A model generated the notes under the pieces. The model worked only from the letters and a program-made list of their open reading frames with translations. It made no database searches and was not told the origin of the DNA. This document shows positions 47,196 through 55,596 of a stretch of DNA of 64,000 nt, one piece after another. Source of the stretch: Planctomycetota bacterium (GTDB lineage: Bacteria > Planctomycetota > Planctomycetia > Pirellulales > Lacipirellulaceae); the NCBI GenBank assembly GCA_029259945.1, contig JAJDEF010000017.1, positions 62,001-126,000 of the forward strand, in the 5' to 3' direction. The position numbers were made by a program, and so were the translations under genes. Position 1 is the stretch's first letter; each line of letters begins with the position of its first letter.

Positions 47196-47264
47196 CGGTT
47201 TCAAACCGCCAATCAAGCATCCCACGGCCGTAGAATGGTGTGCCAAATACGAGTTTTGAAACCG
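47196..47264. repeat. dispersed hairpin repeat, copy 2
   Basis: The second copy of the element at 8348-8416. CGGTTTCAAA (47196-47205) and TTTGAAACCG (47255-47264) are a perfect inverted pair, with a CCACGGCCG-type core between. The interior is clearly similar to copy 1 (CCACGGCCGT, GTGTGCCAAATA, GAGTTTTGAA). Confidence 0.7.
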
Positions 47265-47369
47265 GCTGTAAAAGATTTTACGGATAGAATTTATCTTGGT
47301 TCGCTCTTTCTATTTTTGAGATAAACTAACCCCTGTTCGACAGGCCCTCCCCACTTTGGACGACACGCC

Positions 47370-47405
47370 CCCATAGCCCGGCCATCCTGGCCGGGAACAT
47401 CGAAG
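47370..47405. repeat. REP-like hairpin element, copy 1
   Basis: CCCATAGCCCGGCCATCCTG followed by GCCGGGAACATCGAAG. CCCGGCCA/TGGCCGGG forms a strong hairpin. The same sequence recurs at 54084-54120 downstream of thrS with one base changed. Confidence 0.75.
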
Positions 47406-47450
47406 AAGCACCCAACGATTGGCCACGCAAGCTGGCAAGAAAGTGACCAC

Positions 47451-48050
47451 ATGGACAACGATTGGCTAGCAACGAATGCACCCTCCTGCGATTCCCTACT
47501 CGAAGAAATGCGCGAGCTTTGGAGCGAGTCAGACGCCCTTTGGGACGAATGCCGCAATCGGCTGGAATTCGGCGGATTCGTTTCGGCAGATTACTTAGAG
47601 ATTTACAAGCAACTGCTCCCGTTGCAGGGCAAGGTGGCCACCTTTCTCGAATGGGGTTCGGGGCTGGGGGTCGTTGCGATCATGGCCAGCCGGTTGGGAT
47701 TCGAGGCCTACGGCATCGAAGTCGAGCCGCTGCTGGTCGAGCATGCCCAACGCTTGGCCGAGCGCTATGGGTGCCATGCCGAATTCGCCGAGGGGAGCTT
47801 TATCCCCGACGACTACCAATGGGGTATCGAAGAGGTAGGCAACCCATCTCGCACCAATTGCGACGCCCGCGCCGCTTACGACGACCTCGACATGGAGCTA
47901 CGCGATTTCGATCTCGTCTACGCCTACCCCTGGCCCGATGAGCATGGGCTGTATCTCGACATCATGAAAACCTGCGGCGGCCATCGATCGTTGTTTTTAA
48001 CCTACGACGCACGCGAAGGCACCTCGCTTCGCCAGGTGCAAGACGAATAA
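47451..48050 (+). CDS. class I SAM-dependent methyltransferase-like protein
   Basis: A 199-residue protein with the Rossmann SAM-binding motif FLEWGSGLGVVAIMASRLGF and acidic post-motif EAYGIEVE. No catalytic-domain signature points to a particular substrate. LVYAYPWPDEHGLYLD may be the region equivalent to motif IV. It stands alone between repeats and a terminator of the convergent PEP-CTERM gene. Confidence 0.75.
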   Translation: MDNDWLATNAPSCDSLLEEMRELWSESDALWDECRNRLEFGGFVSADYLEIYKQLLPLQGKVATFLEWGSGLGVVAIMASRLGFEAYGIEVEPLLVEHAQRLAERYGCHAEFAEGSFIPDDYQWGIEEVGNPSRTNCDARAAYDDLDMELRDFDLVYAYPWPDEHGLYLDIMKTCGGHRSLFLTYDAREGTSLRQVQDE

Positions 48051-48057
48051 GGGCGCA

Positions 48058-48098
48058 TAAAAAAAGCGTGGGCCAGCTTTTGGTAAGCCAGCCCACGC
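48058..48098 (-). terminator. rho-independent terminator of the first PEP-CTERM gene
   Basis: On the minus strand, GCGTGGGC/GCCCACGC (48098-48091 with 48073-48066) forms an 8-bp stem; seven T follow (complement of 48065-48059). It lies just after the PEP-CTERM gene ending at 48133, which is the expected position. Confidence 0.8.
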
Positions 48099-48132
48099 CG
48101 TTAGTGTCAAATTCTTTCGAGCAACAAAGCCC

Positions 48133-48807
48133 TTAGCCGTTGCGACGGCGACGTCGTCGAGTCGCCAACCCGCAGAAGCCCAAAGCAGCCAAGCCAATGG
48201 TGGTCGGCTCAGGAACTACTGTACCACCATAAGTGGTCGAGAAGTTCTCACCACCACCACCAACGGTTACCTGGTCAAACGCCAGGAAATCGATCGTGCC
48301 TTCACCACCCGATGAGTACAAAACTCTCGCCAGATGATAAGGAGCCAGGGCATCGGTGTCGCCAGTATTCGTGTCAAAGACAGACCAATTCAAAGATGTC
48401 GCTGGGAGTGGATCGCCCACGAAAGTTGGGAAACTACCAACCGGATCATCGGGGGTAAACACATAAGAGCTACTGTTGGGTGAAAAGATCTCAAAGACCG
48501 TATGGGTCCAGGTATCTACCGAAGCCCCTGTCCCATCGGCTTGTCCGCCCCCGCTCCCACGAATTGGATCCAGAATGCCTCCTGTCGTTGCATTGACAAT
48601 GAGATCGTGGTTGAGGTACTCACTCGTACCGCCCGGAGACTGGGTATAGAAAATATCGACGTAACCACCAGCTCCAAGGCCTGCAAGGGCCGGATCCGTC
48701 GTGTTTTCTACAAACGTAACCGTCTGCTGGGCGGATGCAACCGTAGCAGTTGCGGCAAGAATCACGGTGGCAATCAAGTTCAAAAAGGAAAAACGTAGTT
48801 GATTCAT
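48133..48807 (-). CDS. PEP-CTERM protein, paralogue A
   Basis: A 224-residue secreted protein: signal peptide MNQLRFSFLNLIATVILAAT.., a beta-rich body of about 170 residues (FVENTTDPALAGLGAGGYVD, GGQADGTGASVDTWTHTV, FPTFVGDPLP), and a C-terminal PEP-CTERM sorting tail VVPEPTTIGLAALGFCG with an Arg-rich end. The exosortase system cleaves such tails for surface display. SD GGAG precedes ATG 48807. It is a tandem paralogue of the gene at 49663. Function of the body is unknown. Confidence 0.85.
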   Translation of the reverse strand: MNQLRFSFLNLIATVILAATATVASAQQTVTFVENTTDPALAGLGAGGYVDIFYTQSPGGTSEYLNHDLIVNATTGGILDPIRGSGGGQADGTGASVDTWTHTVFEIFSPNSSSYVFTPDDPVGSFPTFVGDPLPATSLNWSVFDTNTGDTDALAPYHLARVLYSSGGEGTIDFLAFDQVTVGGGGENFSTTYGGTVVPEPTTIGLAALGFCGLATRRRRRRNG

Positions 48808-48908
48808 AATAGGTAACTCCAAAAAAGGTATTGTTAATCAGTAGAAGTAAAAAAGTGCCATCCGAACGAAAAGTGGTTCGCCGATGACTTCAACGTGGCT
48901 GCTCGTCG

Positions 48909-48945
48909 CATGTAGCATCACTTGATTGGTGATAGAAACTACATG
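48909..48945. other. hairpin upstream of PEP-CTERM paralogue A
   Basis: CATGTAG (48909-48915) pairs with CTACATG (48939-48945), and ATCAC/GTGAT form an inner stem. The element is about 100 bp upstream of the paralogue A start and may be an operator or leader hairpin. Confidence 0.45.
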
Positions 48946-49083
48946 GGCTTTTGAGTAGCCGTTCCCCATCTACATTAGCAATACACCTTTCGTTTCAGAG
49001 CGTTTTAAGTATCCTGCGAAGGATCTTATTTTCTTAAGAGCAAGTGAACGACTGAATTGAACTTGAGGATCAATGTGAAGACG

Positions 49084-49126
49084 AAAAAAGGGATCTCCCC
49101 CAACCATGTTGAGGAAAGATCCCTTT
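49084..49126 (-). terminator. terminator of the decayed PEP-CTERM copy
   Basis: A perfect 10-bp stem (AAAGGGATCT at 49087-49096 with AGATCCCTTT at 49117-49126), followed on the minus strand by a T-run (49089-49084 complement). It is the homologue of the terminator of paralogue B at 49593-49635 and belongs to the decayed copy at 49259-49366. Confidence 0.75.
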
Positions 49127-49258
49127 GTCAACGTCTTGCAGTGGTTCGTACTCTTGTTTAGTGATTCGATTACGTAAAAAACTCGCAACTGCCCCAATCA
49201 TACTGACCAAGTCGGCGGTTGTCAAACAAAAATCTTAAAAAAGTTGAAATGACGCAAT

Positions 49259-49366
49259 TTAACTGGAAAAACAGCCTTGCCCTCGGGTCAACAATGAAGC
49301 ACAGAGCCCAAAAGCGGTCAGTGCCATCGTGGTAGGCTCGAGAACACTGTTGGGGGCTGAGAAGTT
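49259..49366 (-). pseudogene. C-terminal remnant of a third PEP-CTERM copy
   Basis: Translation gives NFSAPNSVLEPTTMALTAFG then LCASLLTRG, clearly matching the C-terminus of paralogue B (NFSTPYGIPEPATMALAAFG, LCASMLTRR). The PEP triplet has become LEP and the frame stops upstream at TAA. The N-terminal body is absent. The neighbouring terminator at 49084-49126 is also duplicated, so the copy arose from a tandem duplication and has since decayed. Confidence 0.85.
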
Positions 49367-49396
49367 TTACTGCGCTTGTTTTTGCCATTCTCATCG

Positions 49397-49536
49397 TAGC
49401 CTGGGGCAACGCCCCAGGTCTAAATGTGTTCCAAAATTTTCGGCTGAAAGCCGTATTTATATCCGCCCAAGATGAGTATGCCCTTGGGCCAAAAAATAGA
49501 TCTGCCCTTGGATTCCTAGGGCGTTGTCCCAGGCTA
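49397..49536. repeat. 140-bp inverted-repeat element between PEP-CTERM copies
   Basis: Ends at 49397-49418 and 49515-49536 are 22-bp inverted repeats with two mismatches; each contains the palindromic core GGGGCAACGCCCC-like sequence. Inside are two short hairpins (CGGCTGAAAGCCG, GCCCTTGGGC). MITE/REP-like. It sits between the decayed copy and paralogue B. Confidence 0.65.
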
Positions 49537-49592
49537 AGGTGAAGTGAGGCCTTCGGCCGAACTAATCCTCACTACCCACAGCTTGAAAAACG

Positions 49593-49635
49593 AAAAAAGG
49601 GACCTCCCCCCAACCAAGTTGAGGAAAGATCCCTT
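49593..49635 (-). terminator. rho-independent terminator of PEP-CTERM paralogue B
   Basis: AAGGGA/TCCCTT stem with an inner CCTC/GAGG helix, followed by a T-run in the minus direction (49598-49593 complement). It lies about 28 nt after the stop of paralogue B. Confidence 0.75.
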
Positions 49636-49662
49636 CGTTAAACGAAGTAATCCAGCTAAAAA

Positions 49663-50313
49663 CTAGCTGCGTCGTCGAGTCAACATCGAAGCACAGAGAC
49701 CAAAAGCGGCCAGTGCCATCGTGGCAGGCTCAGGAATACCGTAAGGGGTCGAAAAGTTCTCGCCACCACCACCAACGGTTGCTTGGTCAAACACCAAGAA
49801 GTCGATATTACCTGCGCCACCCGCTGAGTACAAAACTCTACCCAGATGATAAGGAGCCAGGACATCGGTATCGCCCACATTGGTGTCAAAGACAGACCAA
49901 TTCAAAGCTGGCGCTGGAAGTGGATCGCCCACGAAAGTTGGGAAACCCCCAACCGGATCGTACGTGGTAAACACATAAGAGCTGCTATTGGGTGAAAATA
50001 TCTCAAAAACCGTATGTGTCCAAGTATCCACAGCAGACGTTGTGGAATCAGCTTGTCCGCCACCGGCTCCACGAATTGGATCCAAGATGCCACCTGCTGT
50101 TGCATTGACAATCAGATCGTGGTTGAGGTACTCAGCTCCAGCAGTCTGAGTGTAGAAAATATCGACGTAACCACCAGCTCCAAGACCTGCAAGGGCTGGG
50201 TCAGTCGTGTTCTCCACAAACGAAACCGAACCCGCAGATGCAACCGTAGCGGTCGCTGCAAGGCACATCGCCGCAACAAGGCCAGCTACGAATTGTACTC
50301 TTCCAATTTTCAT
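49663..50313 (-). CDS. PEP-CTERM protein, paralogue B
   Basis: A 216-residue secreted protein: signal peptide MKIGRVQFVAGLVAAMCLAA, the same body as paralogue A (FVENTTDPALAGLGAGGYVD, LNHDLIVNATAGGILDPIRG, DTWTHTVFEIFSPNSSSYVF) and a C-terminal PEP-CTERM tail GIPEPATMALAAFGLCASML with RRRS end. GGGAGG lies 8 nt before the ATG. Intact family member; sorting by exosortase outside the window. Body function unknown. Confidence 0.85.
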   Translation of the reverse strand: MKIGRVQFVAGLVAAMCLAATATVASAGSVSFVENTTDPALAGLGAGGYVDIFYTQTAGAEYLNHDLIVNATAGGILDPIRGAGGGQADSTTSAVDTWTHTVFEIFSPNSSSYVFTTYDPVGGFPTFVGDPLPAPALNWSVFDTNVGDTDVLAPYHLGRVLYSAGGAGNIDFLVFDQATVGGGGENFSTPYGIPEPATMALAAFGLCASMLTRRRS

Positions 50314-50403
50314 AAGTTCAACCTCCCAAAGTAAAAAAGTCTCAAAATTTCAAAATTAAATTATAACCGTCTCTTCAAAAGCCTATCTCTGAAATCTCTC
50401 CAG

Positions 50404-51249
50404 TTACTTCTTCCGTCGCGTAGCACAAGCAAGGCTTGCACTTGCCATCAGCAGCAACACAGCTGACGAAGGCTCAGGAACCGCTCCAACTGCTGGAACA
50501 GGTGCACTACCGTTGAAATTATTCAACAACAAACCAAGGTCAGCCGAATTGACATCCGTATTGGGTGCCCCAGCGGTGTTGTTGAAATTCCCTTGATCCC
50601 ACGTCCCAGTCGTGCTGTTAAAGCTGTTGAGCAATAGACCAAGGTCAGACGAGTTAACGGTCCAATCTCTGTTGGCATCACCCTCAAGCAAACCATCAGT
50701 AGCCACCCCGTCGCCACGAACAGGCGAGAGACCAATGAGATCCGTGATAGCAGCGCCCGTGCCAGCCAACGAAGCGGCTGTGTGGACGTTTGAAGCAGAA
50801 GACACGATAACGGGTCGAACTGCACCAAAAGTACCCGTCGCGATCAGCGCTGAGTTGTTCCAGATCGCGTTGAACAATGGGTCAACGGCTTGATTGCCAT
50901 TTCCACTGCCTGTGCCGGTACCAGCAATGTCAGTACCGTCGAGATCGAAACCCCAAGCGATGTTCAGATTGGCACCAATGACGGCAGAAGTCTGCACATC
51001 AGCTGTGGCCGTACCTGCACCAAAAGTGGCGGCGATTCCGGCACCGGTGAGGTTGACATCCAGGCCAGCGAGGCCATTGACGTCAGTCGTCTTTGCAACA
51101 AGCTGCCAAGTACCACCGGTAGCTTCGTTTGCAGGATTGATATAGTTCAGGTTCAAGGCGAGGTCTGTGGTGGCGAATGCCACGCCCGACGCCGCTGTGG
51201 CTACGACAGCCACCATTAGAGATAAAGCTAGATTACGTTTCATGTTCAT
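50404..51249 (-). CDS. PEP-CTERM protein with dockerin-like repeats
   Basis: A 281-residue exported protein. The signal peptide is MKRNLALSLMVAVVATAASG. Residues about 30-180 are Gly/Ala/Thr-rich beta strands similar to cohesin-like folds. Residues about 188-245 contain two dockerin-like calcium loops (GDANRDWTVNSSDLGLLLN, GAPNTDVNSADLGLLLNNF). A C-terminal PEP-CTERM tail (VPEPSSAVLLLMASASLACA) follows. It may bind cohesin-like partners at the surface. Two 14-bp direct repeats lie upstream. Confidence 0.85.
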   Translation of the reverse strand: MNMKRNLALSLMVAVVATAASGVAFATTDLALNLNYINPANEATGGTWQLVAKTTDVNGLAGLDVNLTGAGIAATFGAGTATADVQTSAVIGANLNIAWGFDLDGTDIAGTGTGSGNGNQAVDPLFNAIWNNSALIATGTFGAVRPVIVSSASNVHTAASLAGTGAAITDLIGLSPVRGDGVATDGLLEGDANRDWTVNSSDLGLLLNSFNSTTGTWDQGNFNNTAGAPNTDVNSADLGLLLNNFNGSAPVPAVGAVPEPSSAVLLLMASASLACATRRKK

Positions 51250-51311
51250 TTTTCCGGGTTCTCCGTCTCACATTAGGTCAAAAACTCAAGAATAGGAAAC
51301 CACTTTTACTT

Positions 51312-51349
51312 GTTGGACACCGTCTTAAAAAATCGTTGGACACCGTCTC
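51312..51349. repeat. two 14-bp direct repeats upstream of the dockerin gene
   Basis: GTTGGACACCGTCT occurs at 51312-51325 and 51335-51348, 23 bp apart, i.e. near two helical turns. They lie 63-100 bp upstream of the dockerin PEP-CTERM start and could be regulator sites. Confidence 0.6.
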
Positions 51350-52039
51350 AAAATCGACAACCGCCTCGACCCCTCGTGTCAGAATCCAACCACCACAGTG
51401 GCCAGCGACCGACCAACCAGTCGCGAATCGGCCTCGTCTGGCAATAAGCAGACCCAGGCCAACACAATTCTGTACAGCGGCATCGACAAACGGCAACCGC
51501 CTCTCTTTATTCCTCTTTTTCGCGGGATTTTGCAAAAACGCGGATAAGAATCCCTGGAAGGGCACACCGGGCGCCGTCCCTCTACACACTTTAACAAGGA
51601 ATGAGACTCTTGCAACTGTTTTGCGCGATTTCTGCGCGACATTTTTTAGGTAAGTAAACTTAGGGGGGTTAGAAAATCGACTTAATGCTTATCTGGCAAA
51701 CACTTGCGACGATCCCCAGAAGGCCCAAATAGGGTAAAAGACAGCCTACTTTTCCAATAATTTATCTTGGCGCATGCGAGTATTTCAGGGTTTTCCGCCA
51801 CTAATTCGACATCAGGCAGTCAGAGACCGGAATCTTCGTCGCGTGGCTGGACATCCTCGGTTGGATGATCGTGAAAGCGCGTCTATACTCGGCGACGAAC
51901 GCGGGGCCGTTTCTTGATAACGGACTTAGCGCTCCAATTTCTTATTAGAAACAGGTTGAAATCTCTCTCCTCTAAGAGAAAGATTTCCTGAAACGTGTTT
52001 CTATAAACGATTAACCAGGAGCGAAGGAACGAACACATT
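51350..52039. other. long intergenic region before thrS
   Basis: This 690-bp stretch holds the thrS promoter and leader. A hairpin (51958-51987: GAAATCT/AGATTTC with inner CTCT/AGAG) sits about 50 nt before the start and may act in leader control. No T-box-like features or known riboswitch were recognised. Short frames show no domain. Confidence 0.45.
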
Positions 52040-54091
52040 ATGCTTACGGTTCATTTGCCGGATGGTAGCCGGCGTGAATATTCTCAGTCGGTTTCTTCCT
52101 ACGATGTCGCTGCTGAAATTGGGCCCGGCTTAGCCAAAGCGGCGATTGCTGCCGAGGTCGACCATCAACTCGTCGATCTCCATGCTTCGCTTCCCACCGA
52201 GGGCCAAGTTTCGCTTCGCCTGCTTACAAAACGCGACGCCGAAGCCCTGGATGTGCTGCGACACTCTTGTGCGCACGTCATGGCACAAGCAGTGATGCGA
52301 CTGCACGAAGGCGTGCAGTTAGCCTTCGGCCCCTGCACCGATACCGGCTTCTACTACGACTTCGAGTTGAAGCAACCGCTCACCGAAGAAGACTTCCCAA
52401 AAATCGAAGCCGAGATGCGCAAGATCGTCAAATCGGGCGAGCGGTTCGAACGCCTTGAAATGTCGCGAGAAGAATCGCTGAAAATTTGTCGCGAGATGGG
52501 ACAGGCTTTCAAGGTCGAGCATATCGAAACCGGCTTGGCCGATCAGAAAAGCCTCTCGTTCTATCGGCAAGGCGAGTTCCTCGACCTCTGCCGTGGCCGT
52601 CATGTTCCTAGCACGAGGCACATCGGCAAAGCGTTCAAGCTACTTAGCCTCGCCGGGGCCTACTGGAAAGGTGATTCTTCGCGACAGCAGTTACAACGGC
52701 TCTATGCCACGGTGTTTTTCGACAAAAAAGAGCTGCAAGAGCACCTCACCCGCCTCGAAGAAGCGAAACGCCGTGACCATCGTCTGCTCGGAAAACAGCT
52801 TGGTCTGTTCGAAATCGACGAGCAAGTCGGCGCGGGCTTAGTGCTATGGAAACCGCGCGGAGCAATCATTCGCGAAGAACTGCAAAACTTCATTTTGCAG
52901 CATCTCAAACGCCAAGGTTACAGCCAAGTATTCACGCCGCACATCGGCAAGCTGGGTTTGTACCGCACGAGCGGACACTTTCCCTATTACCAAGACTCGC
53001 AGTTTCCGCCGCTCATCGATCGCGACCAGATGAACAAATTGGCCGACGAGGGATGTAGTTGCAGCGATCTTGCCAACATGTTGCGCGAGGGCGAGATCGA
53101 CGGCTACCTGCTCAAGCCAATGAATTGTCCGCATCACATTCGTATCTATGCGAGCGAAAAACATAGCTACCGCGACCTCCCCGTGCGCCTCGCCGAATTT
53201 GGAACCGTCTATCGTTGGGAGCAGTCGGGCGAAATCGGCGGGTTAACTCGAGTCCGCGGATTCACCCAAGACGACGCCCACCTTTTTGTCACCGAAGAAC
53301 AATTAGGCGACGAAATCGCCGGCTGCCTTGATCTGGTGAAAATCGTTCTCGGCTCGTTAGGCATGGAGAACTATCGTGTTCGAGTCGGCCTTCGCGATCC
53401 CGAAGGCGATAAGTATGTCGGCAAGCCTGACCAGTGGGATCGCGCGGAGGCCGCCTGCCTCAACGCGGCTAAATCGCTGGGTGCAGAATTCACCGTCGAA
53501 CCAGGCGAAGCCGCCTTTTACGGCCCAAAAATAGATTTCGTCGTTCGCGACGTCATCGGCCGCGAGTGGCAACTCGGCACCGTCCAGGTCGACTATCAGC
53601 TACCCGAACGCTTCGACCTCGAGTACACCGGGGCTGACAACAAGCCGCATCGACCGGTGATGATTCATCGGGCCCCCTTTGGGTCAATGGAACGTTTCGT
53701 TGGCGTGCTAATCGAGCATTTCGCCGGGGCTTTTCCCCTCTGGCTGGCGCCCGAGCAGGTTCGTTTGCTCACCGTGAGTGAGAAATCCGAAGACTATGGC
53801 CGGCAGGTGGAGCAACAATTAAAGGATGCCGGATTCCGCGTTTCGGGGGACTATCGGGGCCAAAAACTGGGGGCAAAAATCCGCGATGCCCAGCTAGCGC
53901 TGATTCCCTACATGTTTGTGGTGGGAGAAAAAGACGCCCAAAACGGCACCGCCACCGTCCGCGACCGCATCGAGGGCGACCTCGGCCCCATGCCTCTCAT
54001 GGCGGCAATCGCCAAACTACAGGAAGAAATCGACGCCCGCACAGTCCGCCAAGTGGCCACCTCGCCATCCAATAACGAAGAAGCCCCATAG
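52040..54091 (+). CDS. thrS: threonyl-tRNA synthetase
   Basis: A 683-residue ThrRS. The N-terminal TGS domain ([20 protein letters not shown]), an editing domain ([14 protein letters not shown], the HxxxH pair) and the class II core follow. Motif 2/3 region and zinc ligands are in [11 protein letters not shown] and [17 protein letters not shown], with [16 protein letters not shown]. The anticodon domain ends at about 640. It starts the thrS-infC-rpmI-rplT-pheS-pheT block. The stop at 54089 lies inside the REP-like element copy 2. Confidence 0.97.
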   Translation: MLTVHLPDGSRREYSQSVSSYDVAAEIGPGLAKAAIAAEVDHQLVDLHASLPTEGQVSLRLLTKRDAEALDVLRHSCAHVMAQAVMRLHEGVQLAFGPCTDTGFYYDFELKQPLTEEDFPKIEAEMRKIVKSGERFERLEMSREESLKICREMGQAFKVEHIETGLADQKSLSFYRQGEFLDLCRGRHVPSTRHIGKAFKLLSLAGAYWKGDSSRQQLQRLYATVFFDKKELQEHLTRLEEAKRRDHRLLGKQLGLFEIDEQVGAGLVLWKPRGAIIREELQNFILQHLKRQGYSQVFTPHIGKLGLYRTSGHFPYYQDSQFPPLIDRDQMNKLADEGCSCSDLANMLREGEIDGYLLKPMNCPHHIRIYASEKHSYRDLPVRLAEFGTVYRWEQSGEIGGLTRVRGFTQDDAHLFVTEEQLGDEIAGCLDLVKIVLGSLGMENYRVRVGLRDPEGDKYVGKPDQWDRAEAACLNAAKSLGAEFTVEPGEAAFYGPKIDFVVRDVIGREWQLGTVQVDYQLPERFDLEYTGADNKPHRPVMIHRAPFGSMERFVGVLIEHFAGAFPLWLAPEQVRLLTVSEKSEDYGRQVEQQLKDAGFRVSGDYRGQKLGAKIRDAQLALIPYMFVVGEKDAQNGTATVRDRIEGDLGPMPLMAAIAKLQEEIDARTVRQVATSPSNNEEAP

Positions 54092-54120
54092 CCCGGCCAT
54101 CCTGGCCGGAAACATCGAAG
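54084..54120. repeat. REP-like hairpin element, copy 2
   Basis: CCCATAGCCCGGCCATCCTG with the following GCCGGAAACATCGAAG; its 5' end forms the thrS stop codon (TAG). One base differs from copy 1 at 47370-47405. Hairpin CCGGCCA/TGGCCGG. Confidence 0.75.
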
Positions 54121-54230
54121 TACCCGAGGGCAATGCGCTCGAACCAACATCAAAATCCCGCAATGCGCTTGACGCCATGGCAGCCTGTTGCCGATACTTA
54201 GATGCTTCCCAATGTCGTAGCCCCCCCCTT

Positions 54231-54247
54231 AGGAGACCGAAGAAATC
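54231..54247 (+). promoter_or_regulatory. ribosome binding site and AUC start of infC
   Basis: AGGAG at 54231-54235, then nine bases, then ATC at 54245-54247 in frame with the conserved InfC N-terminus. A TAG stop just upstream closes the frame, leaving no ATG/GTG/TTG before residue 19. This fits the rare start codon that allows IF3 to limit its own synthesis. Confidence 0.75.
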
Positions 54248-54748
54248 GAACGCAAACAGCAACGAATCAACGAACAAATCCGCACCAGCCCACTTCGCGT
54301 GATTGCCGATGACGGCGAGCAATTGGGCTTAATTACCCGTGACGAAGCTTTGGAACGGGCCCGCGAATCCGGCCTCGATTTGGTCGAGGTAGCTGCCCAA
54401 GAAAAGCCGCCCGTCTGCCGCATCATGGACTTTGGCAAGTTCAAATACCAGCAAAAAAAGCGGCTCAATAAAGGGCACACGCACCAAGGCAAGAACAAAG
54501 AAATCCGTCTCCGGCCCAAGATCGGAGACCATGATTTCATGACCAAAGTCAACCGTGCTCGCAAATTCCTCGAAGCCCGCGACAAGGTGGTCTGCTCGGT
54601 CATTTTCCGTGGTCGCGAGAATGCCCACGTCGACGAAGGCTTCAAGCTGGTGAAGCGTTTGATCGCGGAACTCGAAGACGTATCCAAGGTCGAGCAGAAC
54701 GCCGGCATGCACGGCCGCCGAATTGTGCTGATCCTCGCCCCCAAATAA
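54245..54748 (+). CDS. infC: translation initiation factor IF-3
   Basis: A 167-residue IF-3 when started at AUC 54245. The N-terminal peptide reads (M)ERKQQRINEQIRTSPLRVIA, in line with RxNxxI of other IF-3, then ADDGEQLGLITRDEALE, the linker KRLNKGHTHQGKNKE and the C-domain IRLRPKIGDHDF. A GTG-start reading at 54299 would delete the conserved first strand. Unusual starts (AUU, AUC, AUA) are known for infC and support autogenous control. It sits between thrS and rpmI. Confidence 0.93.
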   Translation: MERKQQRINEQIRTSPLRVIADDGEQLGLITRDEALERARESGLDLVEVAAQEKPPVCRIMDFGKFKYQQKKRLNKGHTHQGKNKEIRLRPKIGDHDFMTKVNRARKFLEARDKVVCSVIFRGRENAHVDEGFKLVKRLIAELEDVSKVEQNAGMHGRRIVLILAPK

Positions 54749-54870
54749 GGCGGAAATCAGCCCAAAGTCCCCCTGTTGCTCTGCGCCGAAAATGCGTAGA
54801 ATCGGCTGCTTCCAGTTAGAAGAAGCGACCCCATTACGTGGGCCGATCCGCCATTTAGCAAGGTTCCACC

Positions 54871-55074
54871 ATGCCCAAGCAAAAAACCCACAAAGGCACC
54901 AAAAAGCGTTTTCGCCTCTCGGCGAAGGGCAAAGCCAAGCATCGTTCGGCGGGCACAAGCCATCTTGCGGGGCGAATGAGCCAAAAGCGCAAGCGAAACC
55001 TCCGTGGCACCGACACAACCTCCGACAGCAACTCGAAGATGATTCGAGAAGTCTTGGCAGGTAACAGCTACTAA
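54871..55074 (+). CDS. rpmI: ribosomal protein bL35
   Basis: A 67-residue basic protein with the L35 pattern: MPKQKTHKGTKKRFRLSAKG, KAKHRSAGTSHLAGRMSQKR and C-terminal basic residues. It binds 23S rRNA. It lies between infC and rplT in the conserved order. Confidence 0.96.
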   Translation: MPKQKTHKGTKKRFRLSAKGKAKHRSAGTSHLAGRMSQKRKRNLRGTDTTSDSNSKMIREVLAGNSY

Positions 55075-55238
55075 GAGCCTATCCCAGAACTGGGCTGGAA
55101 GTATCCAGCGGCCGGAGAATCCTGACCAACCAAACCGTTTTGGGACGTGCAGTAAAAAATCAAACACGCCGGGCAAAAACTCCTTTCTATGCGTAAAGGG
55201 GCCTGGGCGCGAAAATTTAGCGACAGGGGATTCTCGCC

Positions 55239-55595
55239 ATGAGAACCACCAAAGGTAGTGCCCGTAATCGGGCGAAGAACCGTCTCTTCAAAAAAACCAA
55301 GGGCTACGTCGGCGGACGCGGCACGCTGCTCCGCACGGCAAAAGAAACCCTCGTTCGGGCCGAAGCCTACGCCTTTCGTGATCGACGCGTTCGCAAACGC
55401 GATTTCCGAAAGCTTTGGATCATCCGGATCAATGCCGCAGCTCGCGAACGAGGTTTACGCTACAGCGAATTGATGAACGGCCTAAAACGGGCGAACATCG
55501 AACTCGATCGTAAGATGCTTTCCGAAATGGCAATTCACGATCCTACCGGTTTCGATGCCGTGGTAGAGAAGGCACGTGAAGCCCTAGCTGCTTAA
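55239..55595 (+). CDS. rplT: ribosomal protein bL20
   Basis: A 118-residue L20 ([60 protein letters not shown]). L20 also represses the operon in E. coli through binding of its mRNA; the 164-nt leader before this gene could hold such a site, not checked. The stop is one base before the pheS TTG start. Confidence 0.97.
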   Translation: MRTTKGSARNRAKNRLFKKTKGYVGGRGTLLRTAKETLVRAEAYAFRDRRVRKRDFRKLWIIRINAAARERGLRYSELMNGLKRANIELDRKMLSEMAIHDPTGFDAVVEKAREALAA

Positions 55596-55596
55596 G

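Noticed and set aside
51350-52039. T-box or riboswitch ahead of thrS
   Set aside because: A hairpin is present but no T-box specifier/T-box sequence or known riboswitch core was found by eye.
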